Below, piece after piece: positions 25,491 to 37,273 of a stretch of DNA of 64,000 nt. Every line of letters begins with the position of its first letter. Within the stretch, counting starts at the first letter, position 1. The notes under the pieces are model-generated. The model was not told the DNA's origin and searched no databases. It worked only from the letters and a program-made list of their open reading frames with translations. The position numbers and the translations under genes are program-made. The DNA is from Centrapalus pauciflorus (taxonomy: Eukaryota; Streptophyta; Magnoliopsida; Asterales; Asteraceae), in contig JAANYP010007179.1 in the NCBI GenBank assembly GCA_020465985.1, positions 99,675 through 163,674 on the forward strand. The letters run 5' to 3'.

Positions 25491-25852
25491 TGTTAGATCT
25501 AAAAATTATGATAGTTTCAGGGTTTGTATTGTAATAAATGAAACTTAGTTTTGTGTTCATTTTGTAAGGTTTCAAAGTTCAATGTAAATGGGTTAAAAGA
25601 CCAAAAGGTCAACCCATGGGTATGGATAGTATAGATCCATTTGTTTGCTTATAAATAGTTTGTTTAGGTTAAAAGTTCTAGTTGTTGAAAGCATTGTACG
25701 TACGTGGAATTGAAAAGCAATTAAGGTTTATCTAAACCTGAATGTTCTTATTGTTCATAATATTATTCATATTGTTCTTCATGTTCTTCATGTGATTGAT
25801 TATATTATGAAAATCTATTGAATGTTGATTGAATGCTTCTTATAGAATTACA
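25491..25852 (+). repeat. Left LTR of env-only element, 362 bp
   Basis: It starts TGTTAGATCT and ends GAATTACA, with a TATA box (TATAAATAG) at 25650-25658. The right copy at 33705-34060 differs by small changes and one ~10-bp gap (a duplicated CATGTTCTT block here). Confidence 0.9.
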
Positions 25853-25853
25853 A

Positions 25854-25867
25854 TGGGTATCAGAGCC
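25854..25867 (+). other. Primer-binding site with one extra G
   Basis: The sequence TGGGTATCAGAGCC follows the LTR by 1 nt. The canonical plant tRNA-iMet complement is TGGTATCAGAGCC, so this site has one additional G near its start. Confidence 0.7.
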
Positions 25868-26178
25868 AAAAGATTGGTTTTAAAGTGTTTATAAATCATT
25901 GATTTTCGAATTTTTTCTTAAAAATTTTGCATTTTTCTGAAAAATTGTTAATGTTCTTGAACGTTCTTCGTGTTCTACGAAGAATCCCTCTGTTTAATCT
26001 TTGAATTCAAAATTTCTGAACTGTTTGTGGTTAAATCTCGTTTGATACTATATTCCTTCGGGTGAACTTCTTACTGTTTAATCACAAATTCGTGAAAGAA
26101 AGTATATTTGATTCAAAAATCACTCAGATTTGTGCTTAATTTATGTTTAATATTCGTTGCATTCAAGAACTGTTCATC

Positions 26179-27197
26179 ATCCGAGAGTTAAAACTCTCGG
26201 ATATAACTGCGATTGTGTGTTTCTTGGTTATTTTTCAATTATTTTGTTGTGCCTTAGCTTTAGTCGCAAGTTTTTTTTATATTGCTATTTGGTGTGCTTA
26301 TTTTTATTTAGTGTGTTTATTTCTTTAAGTTTATTATTTATTAAGAAAATCCAAAAATATGTTATTTCTTTGAGTGTTTAATTTATTAAGTCTTTATTTA
26401 TAAAGAAAACCCAAAAATATTTTACTTTTCTTTATTTTTTGTTTTTTTGGTGTTAGTTTAATTTAAATAAGAAAATCCAAAAAGATTTTATTTCTATTTG
26501 TTTTTCTTATTTAATCTCACCTTAATTTTAATTATTAAATAACTAAAATATTTTTGGCACTGGGTCGGGTTCCCCAACCGGGTTTGCGGGGAACCGATTT
26601 TTCAATTAGTATAAATGCGCCCAAAATTTCATTTCTTTCTTCTTCTTCGTTTCTTCATCTTCATCATCTTCACTTCAAATAATTTGCACAACTACTAAGT
26701 TAAACGTGCGGGACATGCTTTGTCCGCGTGTTTCAACTCGCGGACGACCCATAATCCGCACAAATGGTCCAAATTTTTGCTAAGTTAAAAACAAGTCATG
26801 CATTATCCGCAAGTTTCAACTCGCGGATAACGCAACACCCGCATGATGCACTTCAAAGTTTTCTAAGTCACATGGGCATAATGGTTAATCTGCAAGTTGC
26901 AACTTGCGGATAAAACCCATGTTCAAACTGTACAAAGAGCCTAAAATGACTAAGTGAAACATGCGTACATAGCTTCATCCGCGAGTCACAACTCGCGGAT
27001 AATACTCCAACCGCAAGTCATCATCAAAGACTTTGTTTGTGAAATTTCTAAGTTAAACTTGCGGCCAAAGGCTCATCCGCAAGTTCCGACTTGCGGATAA
27101 CACTTCAATCGCAGGTTGGGGTCCATATTGCCTTAGAAATTATTTTCAAAACCTAACTTTCACTCATAGTTTCATTCGAGAGTTTTAACTCTCGGAT
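26179..27197 (+). repeat. Leader hairpin array
   Basis: Seven inverted repeats with 10-13 bp stems and 2-4 nt loops lie at about 26179, 26722, 26803, 26884, 26977, 27075 and 27174. Stems share the frame ATCCG-xxx-GT / AC-xxx-CGGAT but differ in the middle with matching changes on both arms: GAGA/TCTC, CGA/TCG, CAA/TTG. The last six are spaced 81, 81, 93, 98 and 99 nt apart and share TAAGTtaaa...GCG flanks, so the underlying unit is a diverged tandem repeat of about 80-100 bp. Confidence 0.8.
26610..26617 (+). promoter_or_regulatory. Second TATA-like box in the leader
   Basis: TATAAATG is followed about 30 nt later by a CT-rich stretch of initiator-like composition. A GGTTCCCC/GGGGAACC inverted repeat (26568-26595) sits just upstream. 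The LTR has its own TATA box, so this would be an internal promoter if it works. Confidence 0.35.
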
Positions 27198-27503
27198 GAC
27201 ACTACATCCGCAGGTTTGCTGAATATTTTTAAAGTCTGATTATTCAAAAGTGTTGAACTCACTTGAAAGTTCACTTGTTCAGGGGTTTCAAATCTTGTTT
27301 TAAGGTTGTTCCTTGTGAATTAATCTGAGTTGGGACTGGTCTTGTAGACTTTGGTTCTACAAACAGACTTTTCTTACCGAGAAGTCTTCTGTAGAAGCCC
27401 TTTAACAAATCAATTTAATTCTATCAAACACCCAAACACTTCTGAACAAGTCGTATATTCCTTAATAATACATATCTGACTTTTAAACTCTCTGACAGGT
27501 ACA

Positions 27504-28787
27504 ATGGCATCTCGTTCCCAATCAAGAGAAAATGTACCTCACCCGAGCCCCCAACACTCAAACCCCAACCAAAACTCAGATGACGAAATCACATCCAGAT
27601 CAGTAGCCCTTCCACCTAGACCCTCAGAACGCATATTCCCCAAACAAATGTGGCTACCCATTAAACCCAAAAACTTCCTCCTTGACACAGCCTTTTTTCA
27701 TAAATCCGAGGAAGACCTTACCATCAAACTATCTAACAGGGTCGTCGAAGAAATTTTAATGGGACATCGAATCTCCTATGCCTTAACCAGCCGTCCCCAC
27801 CCACGTCCACCCCAAGTTTATATCCAACAATTCTGGCATACCCTCACCTATCACCCTTACCCCGACAACATCCGTATCACTGGTGACATTGAGGACCACA
27901 CTATAGATATCCCATTTCCCAAATTTTGCCGCATTCTCCGTCTCCCTCGCCGACGTGATTTTCCTGGTCGCCATGTATATGATGACGATTTGCCAGAGGA
28001 ACAAATTTGCAGAGAAATCATGCAGCTGGGCTATGATGGAAACTTCAACAAAGCCTTAGAATTCTTCTGTTGAAAGCTCCTGGGGCACTGATATTACATG
28101 TACTCCATTCTAGACCGCTGTCTCACCGTCAAAGCATCCGGAGCAGATCGCGCAAGTCTTCGAATTTTGTGGATCTTTCACAGCTTGGCCTACAATTGCC
28201 ACCACAACTACGCCTGGACCCTATGGAACGAATTAGTAGTTATCCAGGCTAAAGGGACCAAACGAGTAAGAAAATTTGTCCCAGCTCAACAATTCCTTCA
28301 GCTCATCATCTCCCATTACATGATCCAAATTCCTGACATCCGTCACAGAGATCACGAAATCGCAATACAAGATTTCCAAATAAAATATTTTCACAATTCG
28401 ATCTCTCCTCCGGATATTCAAGTCATGCCAATACCAGAAGAGCTGCTCGCCTATGCAGATCAAGATTCTCAGGCTATTAGGCAATATAGGGAGAGAGAAG
28501 CTCCAATGGCACAGCCAGGACCGGCTGCGCCTGCCCAAGGAGCAAACCCAGAGTTGTTAGGTCTAGGGGGAGCGCAGAGAGAAAATGAAAATGAGAGGGA
28601 CAATGAGGGTAAAGGACCTGAAATTGAAGAAGGAGGTGACAGGGAAAGTGAGGAGACGCATACTGTTCATCTATCACCCCTGAATATTCCCTCTCCGGAT
28701 GATGACAACGATGATGATAATAATGACAATGATGATGATGTCACTCCCCCCGCCCGACCTCCAATGCGATCTCTCGCTGCTTTGTGA
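27504..28787 (+). pseudogene. Env-like ORF, N-terminal part, two in-frame stops
   Basis: It begins MASRSQSREN and contains RIFPKQMWLP and VYIQQFWHTLTYHP, resembling the PTIY.S.IEQFW block of the env-like ORF in element C (57235-56924). The same frame continues past two TGA codons at 28071 and 28088, both most simply explained as TGG to TGA, then runs to 28787 with a low-complexity acidic tail (DDDNDDDNNDNDDD). Sirevirus env-like proteins are of unproven function; no signal peptide or clear membrane segment is visible in this part. Start chosen as the first Met of the open frame, shortly after the hairpin array. Confidence 0.6.
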
Positions 28788-28918
28788 GGAATTATCAAGA
28801 GTCGAGGTGGAGTTAGGAGAATTCCTAGGGATTTCGAGCCACAAATAAGCCGGGCCACTGCATCTGCTACTGGCGCTCATGTGTTGGCGCCAGTATTGAA
28901 ATAGACACCACTAGCTCA

Positions 28919-30316
28919 ATGGTGCAAGCACAAAACCCACCCAGCCACTCACCGGTTTCTCAACAAGCCGGTGTTTCACATTCTCACGGGGATCAAGCAC
29001 ACAATCTATCTTCGGCTCATTTGGAGTCCGCGGATATTGAACAAGGACGACAACAGCCCCAATCGTCGCCATCAATTCTTGCACAATCGAGTCTAGAGCT
29101 CGTTGATTTTGAACAATCCTTGGCTAAGACACTCGAGTCGATCCAAACACAAAGCCTGAGTGGAATTGTCGGAACATTTGGAGCTGTGCGTACTAAAAGT
29201 ATGCCGGCGATGATGAGTGGAAGTCCTGTCACAGCCACATCAATGCCATCCATGAGCACAGGCCATCAAGGGACCTCTTCGGAGTCTCCTAAGATGCAAA
29301 CGGAGAGCCTAAGTGGCCCCGGGTTAAACCCGTAGTCAGTGTCCAAAACCGAGTTTGCTGAGTTTAAGGCACTCATGTCACAACAATTAAGTGATTTGTC
29401 CACCTTTATGACTCAACAACCGGTCGTTCCACAAGCCCCCACCCTTGATGAAGCCAAACACACATTCCATTCACTACTTAAAGCTTCATTGAATCTATCA
29501 TCCACAAACGCCTTGCTGCTAGAGATATTAAACAATGAAGCCTCTGACTCCTCATCTTCTACAACAGCAAACCCCCTGGTTACTCAAATTGGCGAGCGCT
29601 TAAAAGTTATTGCTAATCCTGTCAAGTTGCCACCCAGGGTACCAAACGGAAGCATGATGATCAGGAGGATCCTGATCACCATGAGGGGGAGAAAAGGGCC
29701 AGAGCCGCTGGCAAAGCTCCGATGGTATTCGAAGAAACAGCTCCTCCGAGTACAAAACGAACTACACCTTCTCGTCAAGCCGGGCCCCAGCAAACCGAAA
29801 CAGAACTCCAAGATGAGTCCCTTGAGGAATCTATCTCAGGAGCTCATCTACCTCTTGTAGTCTGGGAGGAACCCGAAAACTTCAATGAATTCATGCATCA
29901 AGAAGAGATATTAACTACCGTTCCTTTGAGGATATTCGACCCCACTGAAGTTATCATAATTGAATCCGATGAAGAGGAACAGGTTGCAAGAGAAGTTCAG
30001 CTGAAGGAGTCTTTACGCATTATATATGCAGGTGAAGAAGGGGTTGAACCACAAGAATTTGATTTTGAGCTCCCTTCTGATGATCCAGTATCACCATCTC
30101 CTTCTCCGTCTCCAGTCCAAGTGCCATCGCCTATTCCATCTCTGGCTCCAAATCCATCAGTCCAACCAGCCTCCAAAAGTCCATTGGTCATTCCACTTAT
30201 ACCAGATCAATCTTTCGAGCCGGCAGAATCTACGAGAGTATTTCGATCTTCCAAGAGCGTTCAGATGTTCCACCACTTACCTCTGCTGCCCCAAATGTAC
30301 TTAAAGAGATCACAAG
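28919..30316 (+). pseudogene. Env-like ORF, central part, degenerate
   Basis: Frames at 28919-29335 and 29339-29860 are in phase and separated by a TAG. A shift then leads into 29722-30321, a Ser/Pro-rich acidic stretch (PSPSPSPVQVPSPIPS). The low-complexity middle of Sirevirus env-like ORFs is similarly Ser/Thr/Gln/Pro-rich. It is cut at 30316 by a Gypsy solo LTR; coding sequence resumes at 32751. Confidence 0.5.
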
Positions 30317-32745
30317 TGTAACAACCTAACTTTTGGGCCCAACTTAATATCTGATCATCGAACCAATAATGTAATTTTATTACATTATTTGAATTTATAA
30401 TTTAATTAAGTTATGAAATATTTAATTGAATTATATAATATTATGAATTATGATTTATTAATTATTAAGATAAGTAAATAAAAGATATATAAGTTACGAA
30501 AATACTGGTGGGTTAAGTAGCAAACGTAACTAGTTGAAGTATATAAACGGAATATAGAAACATAAAATCAGATTTCCCTCTCTCTCTAGACTCTCTCTCT
30601 TCTTTTTCTTTACAACCGGTTTCTCAAAGAAATTATCAAGAACTCAAAAAATTTGTTTCATTGATTGAAGATTTGAAGTCAAGAGAAGGTTAGAAGAAAC
30701 AAACAACAAGACACTACAAAGAATTCAAGGTAAAATCCACTTAAATTCAATGTTTTTTTTTACAAATTTGGTTCGGTTTTTATGAAAAACCGAAATGTAT
30801 GTCTCAGACATGAAATTTATGTGTTGCATGTGTAAATTTTAAATAGATAATCATGTGTTTAAGTTAATAAAAGACATAGAAACAAAAATCAGTGATTAGA
30901 TCGATCAAATGAAAGAGAAATATGAATTTTTGTAAATATTGTGTTCTTGGCAAAAAGTGTGTAATTTGGATGATTTTGATAAATTTATGATGTTTTTGAT
31001 AAGGAAAATAATATAAAATCAACCAAATAATGATAATACAACTTTATGTTAAGTTGCATGTTACTGAAAATGAATTTAGAAAGATTTTAGTAAAAATCCG
31101 TATGAACACAAGAAGAACACCAAGAACAAATTTCTGGAAAATATGAAGACATGGGATCCGAATTCGGATGAGACCGAATTCGGATGAAGCCCCATTTCGA
31201 ATCTATACTTCGGACAAAATATTTAAATTCGGATGGTGCCTAATTCGGATTCAGCACCATTTCGGATGAAGTACCATTCCGGACGGAAGGATGTCCGAAC
31301 TCGGATGACCCGAGTTCGGATGGTGCCATTTCGGACAATGCTAGTTCGGATGAACCATTTCGGACCAAATTTGGATAATGCCATTTCGGATAATCTGGAA
31401 CCGAATCCGGATGATCCGAATTCGGATGATCCGAATTCGTATGGTCCTAATTCGGATGTGATTTTTATAATTCAAAATATATACAACAGATTTCCTAATA
31501 TAAATATGAATGATCAGATTTCAGAAATGTAACTTTATAAGACTTTGAGATTATTACTGACAAAGAATAGAAAGATTCTGATAAGATTTAAGAGATTGAT
31601 GATAATATGATCAAAATATAAGATTGTGAGATGAAAGACCAACGAATGAATCTTGAGCATAAATGATGAACACTGAATATATATTATTCAGATGATATAA
31701 GAGCTAATAAATATCAGAAATGATATTAATAACAGATTGAGCAACGAGCAAAATGGCGAGCATCTGAAAGTCTGATATAAATCAGATAGTGGTTCTATCC
31801 ACTACAGATTGTGAGCAACAGAGCCAGAGCCAGAAACTAAAAGAGCACAAATAGCCAGTAACTGTGAGTTGTAGATTTCATTTTAACTGCATATTATGTG
31901 AATTGAGACTTTTGTTGCATGATTCTGATTTATTGATATTCTGATCTTGAGCTTATTGAAATATTGTCATAGTATATTTACTATGATTTGTTGAGCTGAG
32001 TATTTCTTCTTCTAGATTCGATTCTTTGACGAGTCACTTGATTGTTAAGCTTAACACCATCACTATTGCTCAGTGTTGGGTTAATGTTAGGCTTATGATG
32101 TGCTGATTTACGTGATGAAAGCACAGAGGGTAGCTAGAGCTGAGCATTCCGATGATATCCATATAGAGCTTTTACTGGTAGCTAGCCCAATACGTGGCTG
32201 ATCCCCACTAATGATGCGTGTGTATGGATTATCATCATCCGAGCATTCCTTATGAATTTGTCTAAAAGTCTCAAGAGCAACAACAGTTTTATAACTGGGA
32301 GCTGAGCAAAAGTCGCGCATCAAAAGAGCATTAATTGGCCAATGACCCTTCGAGATTGAGCTGTGCATGAGCCTAGTGCAGTGCATATAGAGCTGAGCCG
32401 TGCATGAGCCGAGTGCAGTGCATGTGCTTCCGCGTTCATAATTGCATGTTAAATGTGAAATTCTACATTCTCACTAAGCAATTAAGCTTACCCGTTGTTG
32501 CATTATTTTTCAGGTAAAGGCAAAGGATTGGCTGAACCTAGTTCATAGGTCAGGACTCTGAAAGAGCTTGAAGTGCATTAGAACCCGTTTCAACACTTTG
32601 GTATTGTCAGATGAAAGAGCTTTGGGGTCTCTGTTTATAATTTAACTTTAATTCCGCACTGTTAATTTTATCTTAGTTTCATGATTGGTATTGCGTTGCT
32701 ACTGGGCCTAGACTTGAGACCTTTGAGAAATCAGAGGGTCTCACA
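30317..32745 (+). repeat. Solo LTR of the E1 Gypsy family, nested
   Basis: It starts TGTAACAACC and ends GGGTCTCACA, 2429 bp, matching the E1 LTR (9424-11924) in opposite orientation along its length. It is flanked by ACAAG on both sides (30312-30316, 32746-32750). It carries the same CCGAATTCGG palindrome cluster (about 31150-31460), somewhat diverged. Confidence 0.92.
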
Positions 32746-32750
32746 ACAAG

Positions 32751-33690
32751 GTTGCAAGCGGGAACGTTTGGAGGTGCTAGTTCTTCAAAAAAACGAGAAG
32801 AACGACACACTGAAAGACTAACTGCCAATGGGTGAAGAAAAGGGTAAGAAGCCCATACATGGAAGAGAAGTATAAGAAGATGTTCGTTCATGAGCTAAAG
32901 ACCGTCAGAGCCGATTTAGTCTGGTCAGTGGAAGGAATGGAACAAAGAGATAGATCGGTGTATGTTGCAATGATTGGGTCTCTAAGGAAAATTAAAGAAT
33001 TGTTAGAAGCCGGTCTCCTATCGTCAAAGTTCTAAAGATTAAGTTCGATAAAATTTTGAGCATATTGTATCCTATCTTTGAGGTTGAACGGGAAGACCGA
33101 ATGATGTCTACATGCACCGAGGCAGATTTTCCTAACCAGTTTTTGCAGGATCTTGAGTTCTTATATCTACATCTGCTACACAACAAGAGCAGAGATCCAG
33201 TTCACATGAATGCTCAACGATGTATCATTAAGTTTCTGTGCCGAAATCTTACACTGTCTATCATATTCAATTTCCAAATGGCGTTAGAAGCAAGACAAAG
33301 AAAAGTAAATCTACTGGCACCAAATTAGGATACTCCAGGCCTTGAACGTTTTTCAATCTCAAGAATTCTTACATCGCTAACAGTCGGAGTTGTATATCTG
33401 AATTCACAAAGAAAGAAAGCGCTGATGAGAAGAGATGAATTAGAGAAATACTGCGACGGGACTCTGTACATGGTCAGAAAAATGCTAATGATCAGAATCG
33501 ACAATCTTAAGGAAGCATTGAAGGTCGGGACAAGAATTTGGGAACTTAAAGCCGTACTTTAAGGTGTCGAAGACTTCTAACAGGATGTTCGAGACAAGTT
33601 GGAGTATAGGATGGCTGTCAGACGCCTTGACCGATATTTTGACCAAAGGAAGCTGATCACCAACTTGAAACCAAGATCTGAAAGCTAATC
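32751..33690 (+). pseudogene. Env-like ORF, C-terminal part, degenerate
   Basis: Continues the coding sequence after the nested LTR. Readable blocks include MALEARQRKVNLLAPN and VVYLNSQRKKALMRRDELE (about 33279-33450, different frames), which match what I remember of the C-terminal conserved region of Asteraceae env-like ORFs. Several frameshifts and stops. It ends just before the polypurine tract. Confidence 0.55.
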
Positions 33691-33704
33691 ACAAAGGGGG
33701 AGAA
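33691..33704 (+). other. Polypurine tract
   Basis: ACAAAGGGGGAGAA directly precedes the right LTR, which starts TGTTAGATCT at 33705. This is the plus-strand primer expected for a Copia element. Confidence 0.85.
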
Positions 33705-34060
33705 TGTTAGATCTAGAAATTGTGATAGTTTCAGGGTTTGTATTGTAATAAATGAAACTTAGTTTTGTGTTCATTTTATAAGGTTTCAAAGTTCTATGTA
33801 AATGGGTTAAAAGACCAAAAGGTCAACCCATGGGTATGGATAGTTTAGATCCATTTGTTTGCTTATAAATAGTTTGTTTAGGTTAAAAGTTCTAGTTGTT
33901 GAAAGCATTGTACGTATGTGGAATTGAAAAGCAATTAAGGTTTATCTAAACTTGAATGTTCTTATTGTTCATAATATTAATTATATTGTTCTTCATGTGA
34001 TTGATTATATTATGAATATCTATTGAATGTTGATTGAATGCATTTTATATGGGAATTACA
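33705..34060 (+). repeat. Right LTR of env-only element, 356 bp
   Basis: Starts TGTTAGATCT and ends GGGAATTACA, followed by the target duplication GTATC. A high match to 25491-25852. Confidence 0.9.
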
Positions 34061-34445
34061 GTATCCTATGTTTTATAAGTTATAATAATATACATCGTTT
34101 ATAATATAGTATTTATATAAATATAGACAGTATAGATATGATAATTGTTGTAGACATTTAATTAAAATTAGATGGACCAACTATTTTTGGATATTTCACG
34201 ATAATTAACAAAATGCTTACTACTTTTATTTATTAATTTTTATAATTAAATCAAAATAATACTCATATTTATTGCATGGAACTAATCAACTTATATATAA
34301 TAGACTCAACTTTTATAAAAAAAGTAACTAAATAATTATAATTATATGTTAGTTGTTTAAAACTTAAATTAAATTAACTCATTAATTTTCTTATTTATTA
34401 CGTGAGACTTGTTATCACATTTATTGTTTGGGAAAATCAACTTTA
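34061..34445. other. AT-rich DNA, remainder of duplicated segment
   Basis: Continues the sequence interrupted at 25490. No gene or further terminus. Confidence 0.5.
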
Positions 34446-34453
34446 ATAGATAT

Positions 34454-35175
<722 letters not shown>

Positions 35176-35183
35176 ATAGATAT

Positions 35184-35826
35184 AATAATAATAATAATAT
35201 TATATATAGATATATAGATATTTAGAAAATGATTTAATTTAAACAATATATCTAGAGGTTTATATTATTTGTGAAATGAATTAATTAATAGAAAATTAAA
35301 ATTATAAAATGAATTAATTTATAGAAAAATAAACTTGATTATCAAGATTTAATAAATCTAGAGTTTTATATTATCTAAATGAATTAAATTATACAAAAAC
35401 AAAATTGATAACCAACATTTATTAGGGTTAGGACTCAACTTTTATATATTTTATTATTATTATTATATTATATTATTATTATATTATATTATTATTATTT
35501 TTTTAGCTTAAATAAAATTAAAATTAAAATTAAAAATCATCAATACTTTTATTTATTACATGCGATACAATTTTTTTTAGCTTAAAAGTAAATTGAGAAT
35601 CATTAATACTATTATTTATTACATGAGACTCATCTTTTATAGATATACATATAAATAATGAATCATAAATTTCGTATCAAATGAATCGACAATATATTAA
35701 TTTTTTACATTGATTCATTAGTTTTTGAGTTTATAAATATTGAATCACAAATTCAAAAATAAATGAATCAATGTACAAAATAAGTGAATCAATATATAAA
35801 ATTTGTGAATCATAGTGTTTTTCGCA
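35184..35826. other. AT-rich DNA, nothing recognised
   Basis: Contains a (TTA)n stretch near 35450-35505 and GAATCA-rich repeats around 35650-35815. No gene. Confidence 0.5.
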
Positions 35827-36725
35827 CACTACAAGAAAAGTGCCTTATAGTGATAGACTAAAACTATCACTAAAACTTAAATAAGTGTCACTATAGGGGT
35901 CAATCACTTTCACTTGCACATAAAAAAAGTGTGGGTAAAAGTGCAGTGGCTATAGCCTTATACTCACTGAAAATAAGTGTGGGTATAGACCACATGTTTT
36001 TGTGACATCCATATATGTGTAGCTATATAAATCATTTTGTGACACTTTTGATTCAGTCACTATTACCATCAATTTACTGATTTAGAGGCTTGTTGGGTTT
36101 CTAGTTACTATTTAGTGACACATATATCTGTCACTATATATAAATATTTTTACAATTCATATTTTTGTATTTCATTTCTATATATTTTTATTACATGACA
36201 ATTAAATTCACATAATTAGAGTAAAAGATAACGCTATTATTTCAAACAAAAAAGTATTTCAATAGATGTTAAAAAGTTCATAATACGCATTCATTTATAT
36301 GGCATCCAACGGTAACTATGGTTTATGCCATTACAAGTAAAATCTGAAACATTAATATTAGATTCTATCTTCAATTCTTCATCCTCCAATCCATCTTCAA
36401 TTCTTCATTACGAAATGCATCAACTATTTTCTATAAGAAAATTTATAACATTTAAAAAATCTATTTTCAAAAGATGTATAAACATTAAAATAAAAAATAA
36501 AAAAAACACGACTGCCTGGATCATGGACACCGACTTGCCCCAGTAGACCTTGGAATTCCATGAGAACCACGATTATGAACACTATATGCATCATCAACCT
36601 AATATAACTTAAAACATTTTAGTCAAACTATAACTTAAATCTAGCAATTAAATATAACATGACAAGAAAACCTACAATTACCTGCATGCTAAGACCAGTA
36701 ATGGCAAAGTAACAGCATGCATTAG

Positions 36726-37273
36726 TTATTTAATAATTGCGGCAAGGCTTAACAGACCTTTTTGAAGTTCGTCTACTCTAGCTTTCTGCAAACATTGAGA
36801 TCGTTTGTCCTTTGTAATACAAATCTTTCTTCCTACGCAACAAATTCTGCCTTTCTTTTCAGGTCCTTTTACTTTTGACAAATCATCATTTGTCCAATCC
36901 CCTGGCGTACTGCTACTAGAAGAATTCACAACACTCTTTAATTTATCCTACAGGTCATAAGAATGTTTATCAACCATTATATAAGTAAAACTAATACAAT
37001 GAGAAGTTAAATAAACCAACTACAACTAATCTCATACCACAACTTCAATGGCTTTTGCATTTATGATGCTCCCATCTTTACGCGTACGACTTAAACAATA
37101 TATAGCTCCCCTTGATGGTCGAACACCGTCATTCTTTTTTGTCTGCTATAAGAATTATACTTCTAATAATTTCATAATAACATAATACACATTGTATTTT
37201 CTTCCAAAAGGTTCATATACAAAAGTAACATATGACCTCTTCATTGGTCGAACGAGCAAATGACTTGGTCCCT
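36726..37273 (-). pseudogene. CACTA transposase (Ptta/En/Spm family) 3' exons
   Basis: From right to left on the minus strand: GTKSFARSTNEE at the edge of the Gypsy insertion (37273-37238), an intron-like gap, then an exon (37146 to about 37040) reading GAIYCLSRTRKDGSIIN, ending before a GTATGAG donor-like site, an intron to about 36951, and a last exon (to 36726) ending LLSLAAIIK and stop. The SFARS-intron-TRKDG order is characteristic of plant Ptta/En/Spm (Transposase_24) proteins. The family helps bind or cut CACTA ends. The gene is broken by the insertion at 37273/37274; otherwise these exons look open. Confidence 0.7.

Larger units (their letters stand above)
25491..34060 (+). mobile_element. 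Non-autonomous Sirevirus-like retrotransposon, env-like ORF only
   Basis: Complete insertion with LTRs of 362 and 356 bp, a primer-site-like sequence, a polypurine tract (33691-33704) and a perfect 5-bp duplication GTATC (25486-25490, 34061-34065). The interior carries a long leader with a hairpin array, then degenerate coding sequence that resembles the env-like ORF of Asteraceae Sireviruses. There is no gag zinc knuckle, protease, integrase or reverse transcriptase. A Gypsy solo LTR (30317-32745) splits the coding part. Mobilisation must have been in trans. The link to Sireviruses rests on shared motifs with element C (54652-57235) and on remembered family sequence. Confidence 0.75.

Noticed and set aside
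26722..27197. CRISPR-like look of short palindromic repeats with regular spacing
   Set aside because: Plant nuclear context, repeats vary between copies while spacers resemble each other, no cas genes. It is a diverged tandem array in a retroelement leader.
30317..32745. Possibility that this is one LTR of a second full-length Gypsy element
   Set aside because: ACAAG duplications directly flank both ends, so it is a solo LTR.
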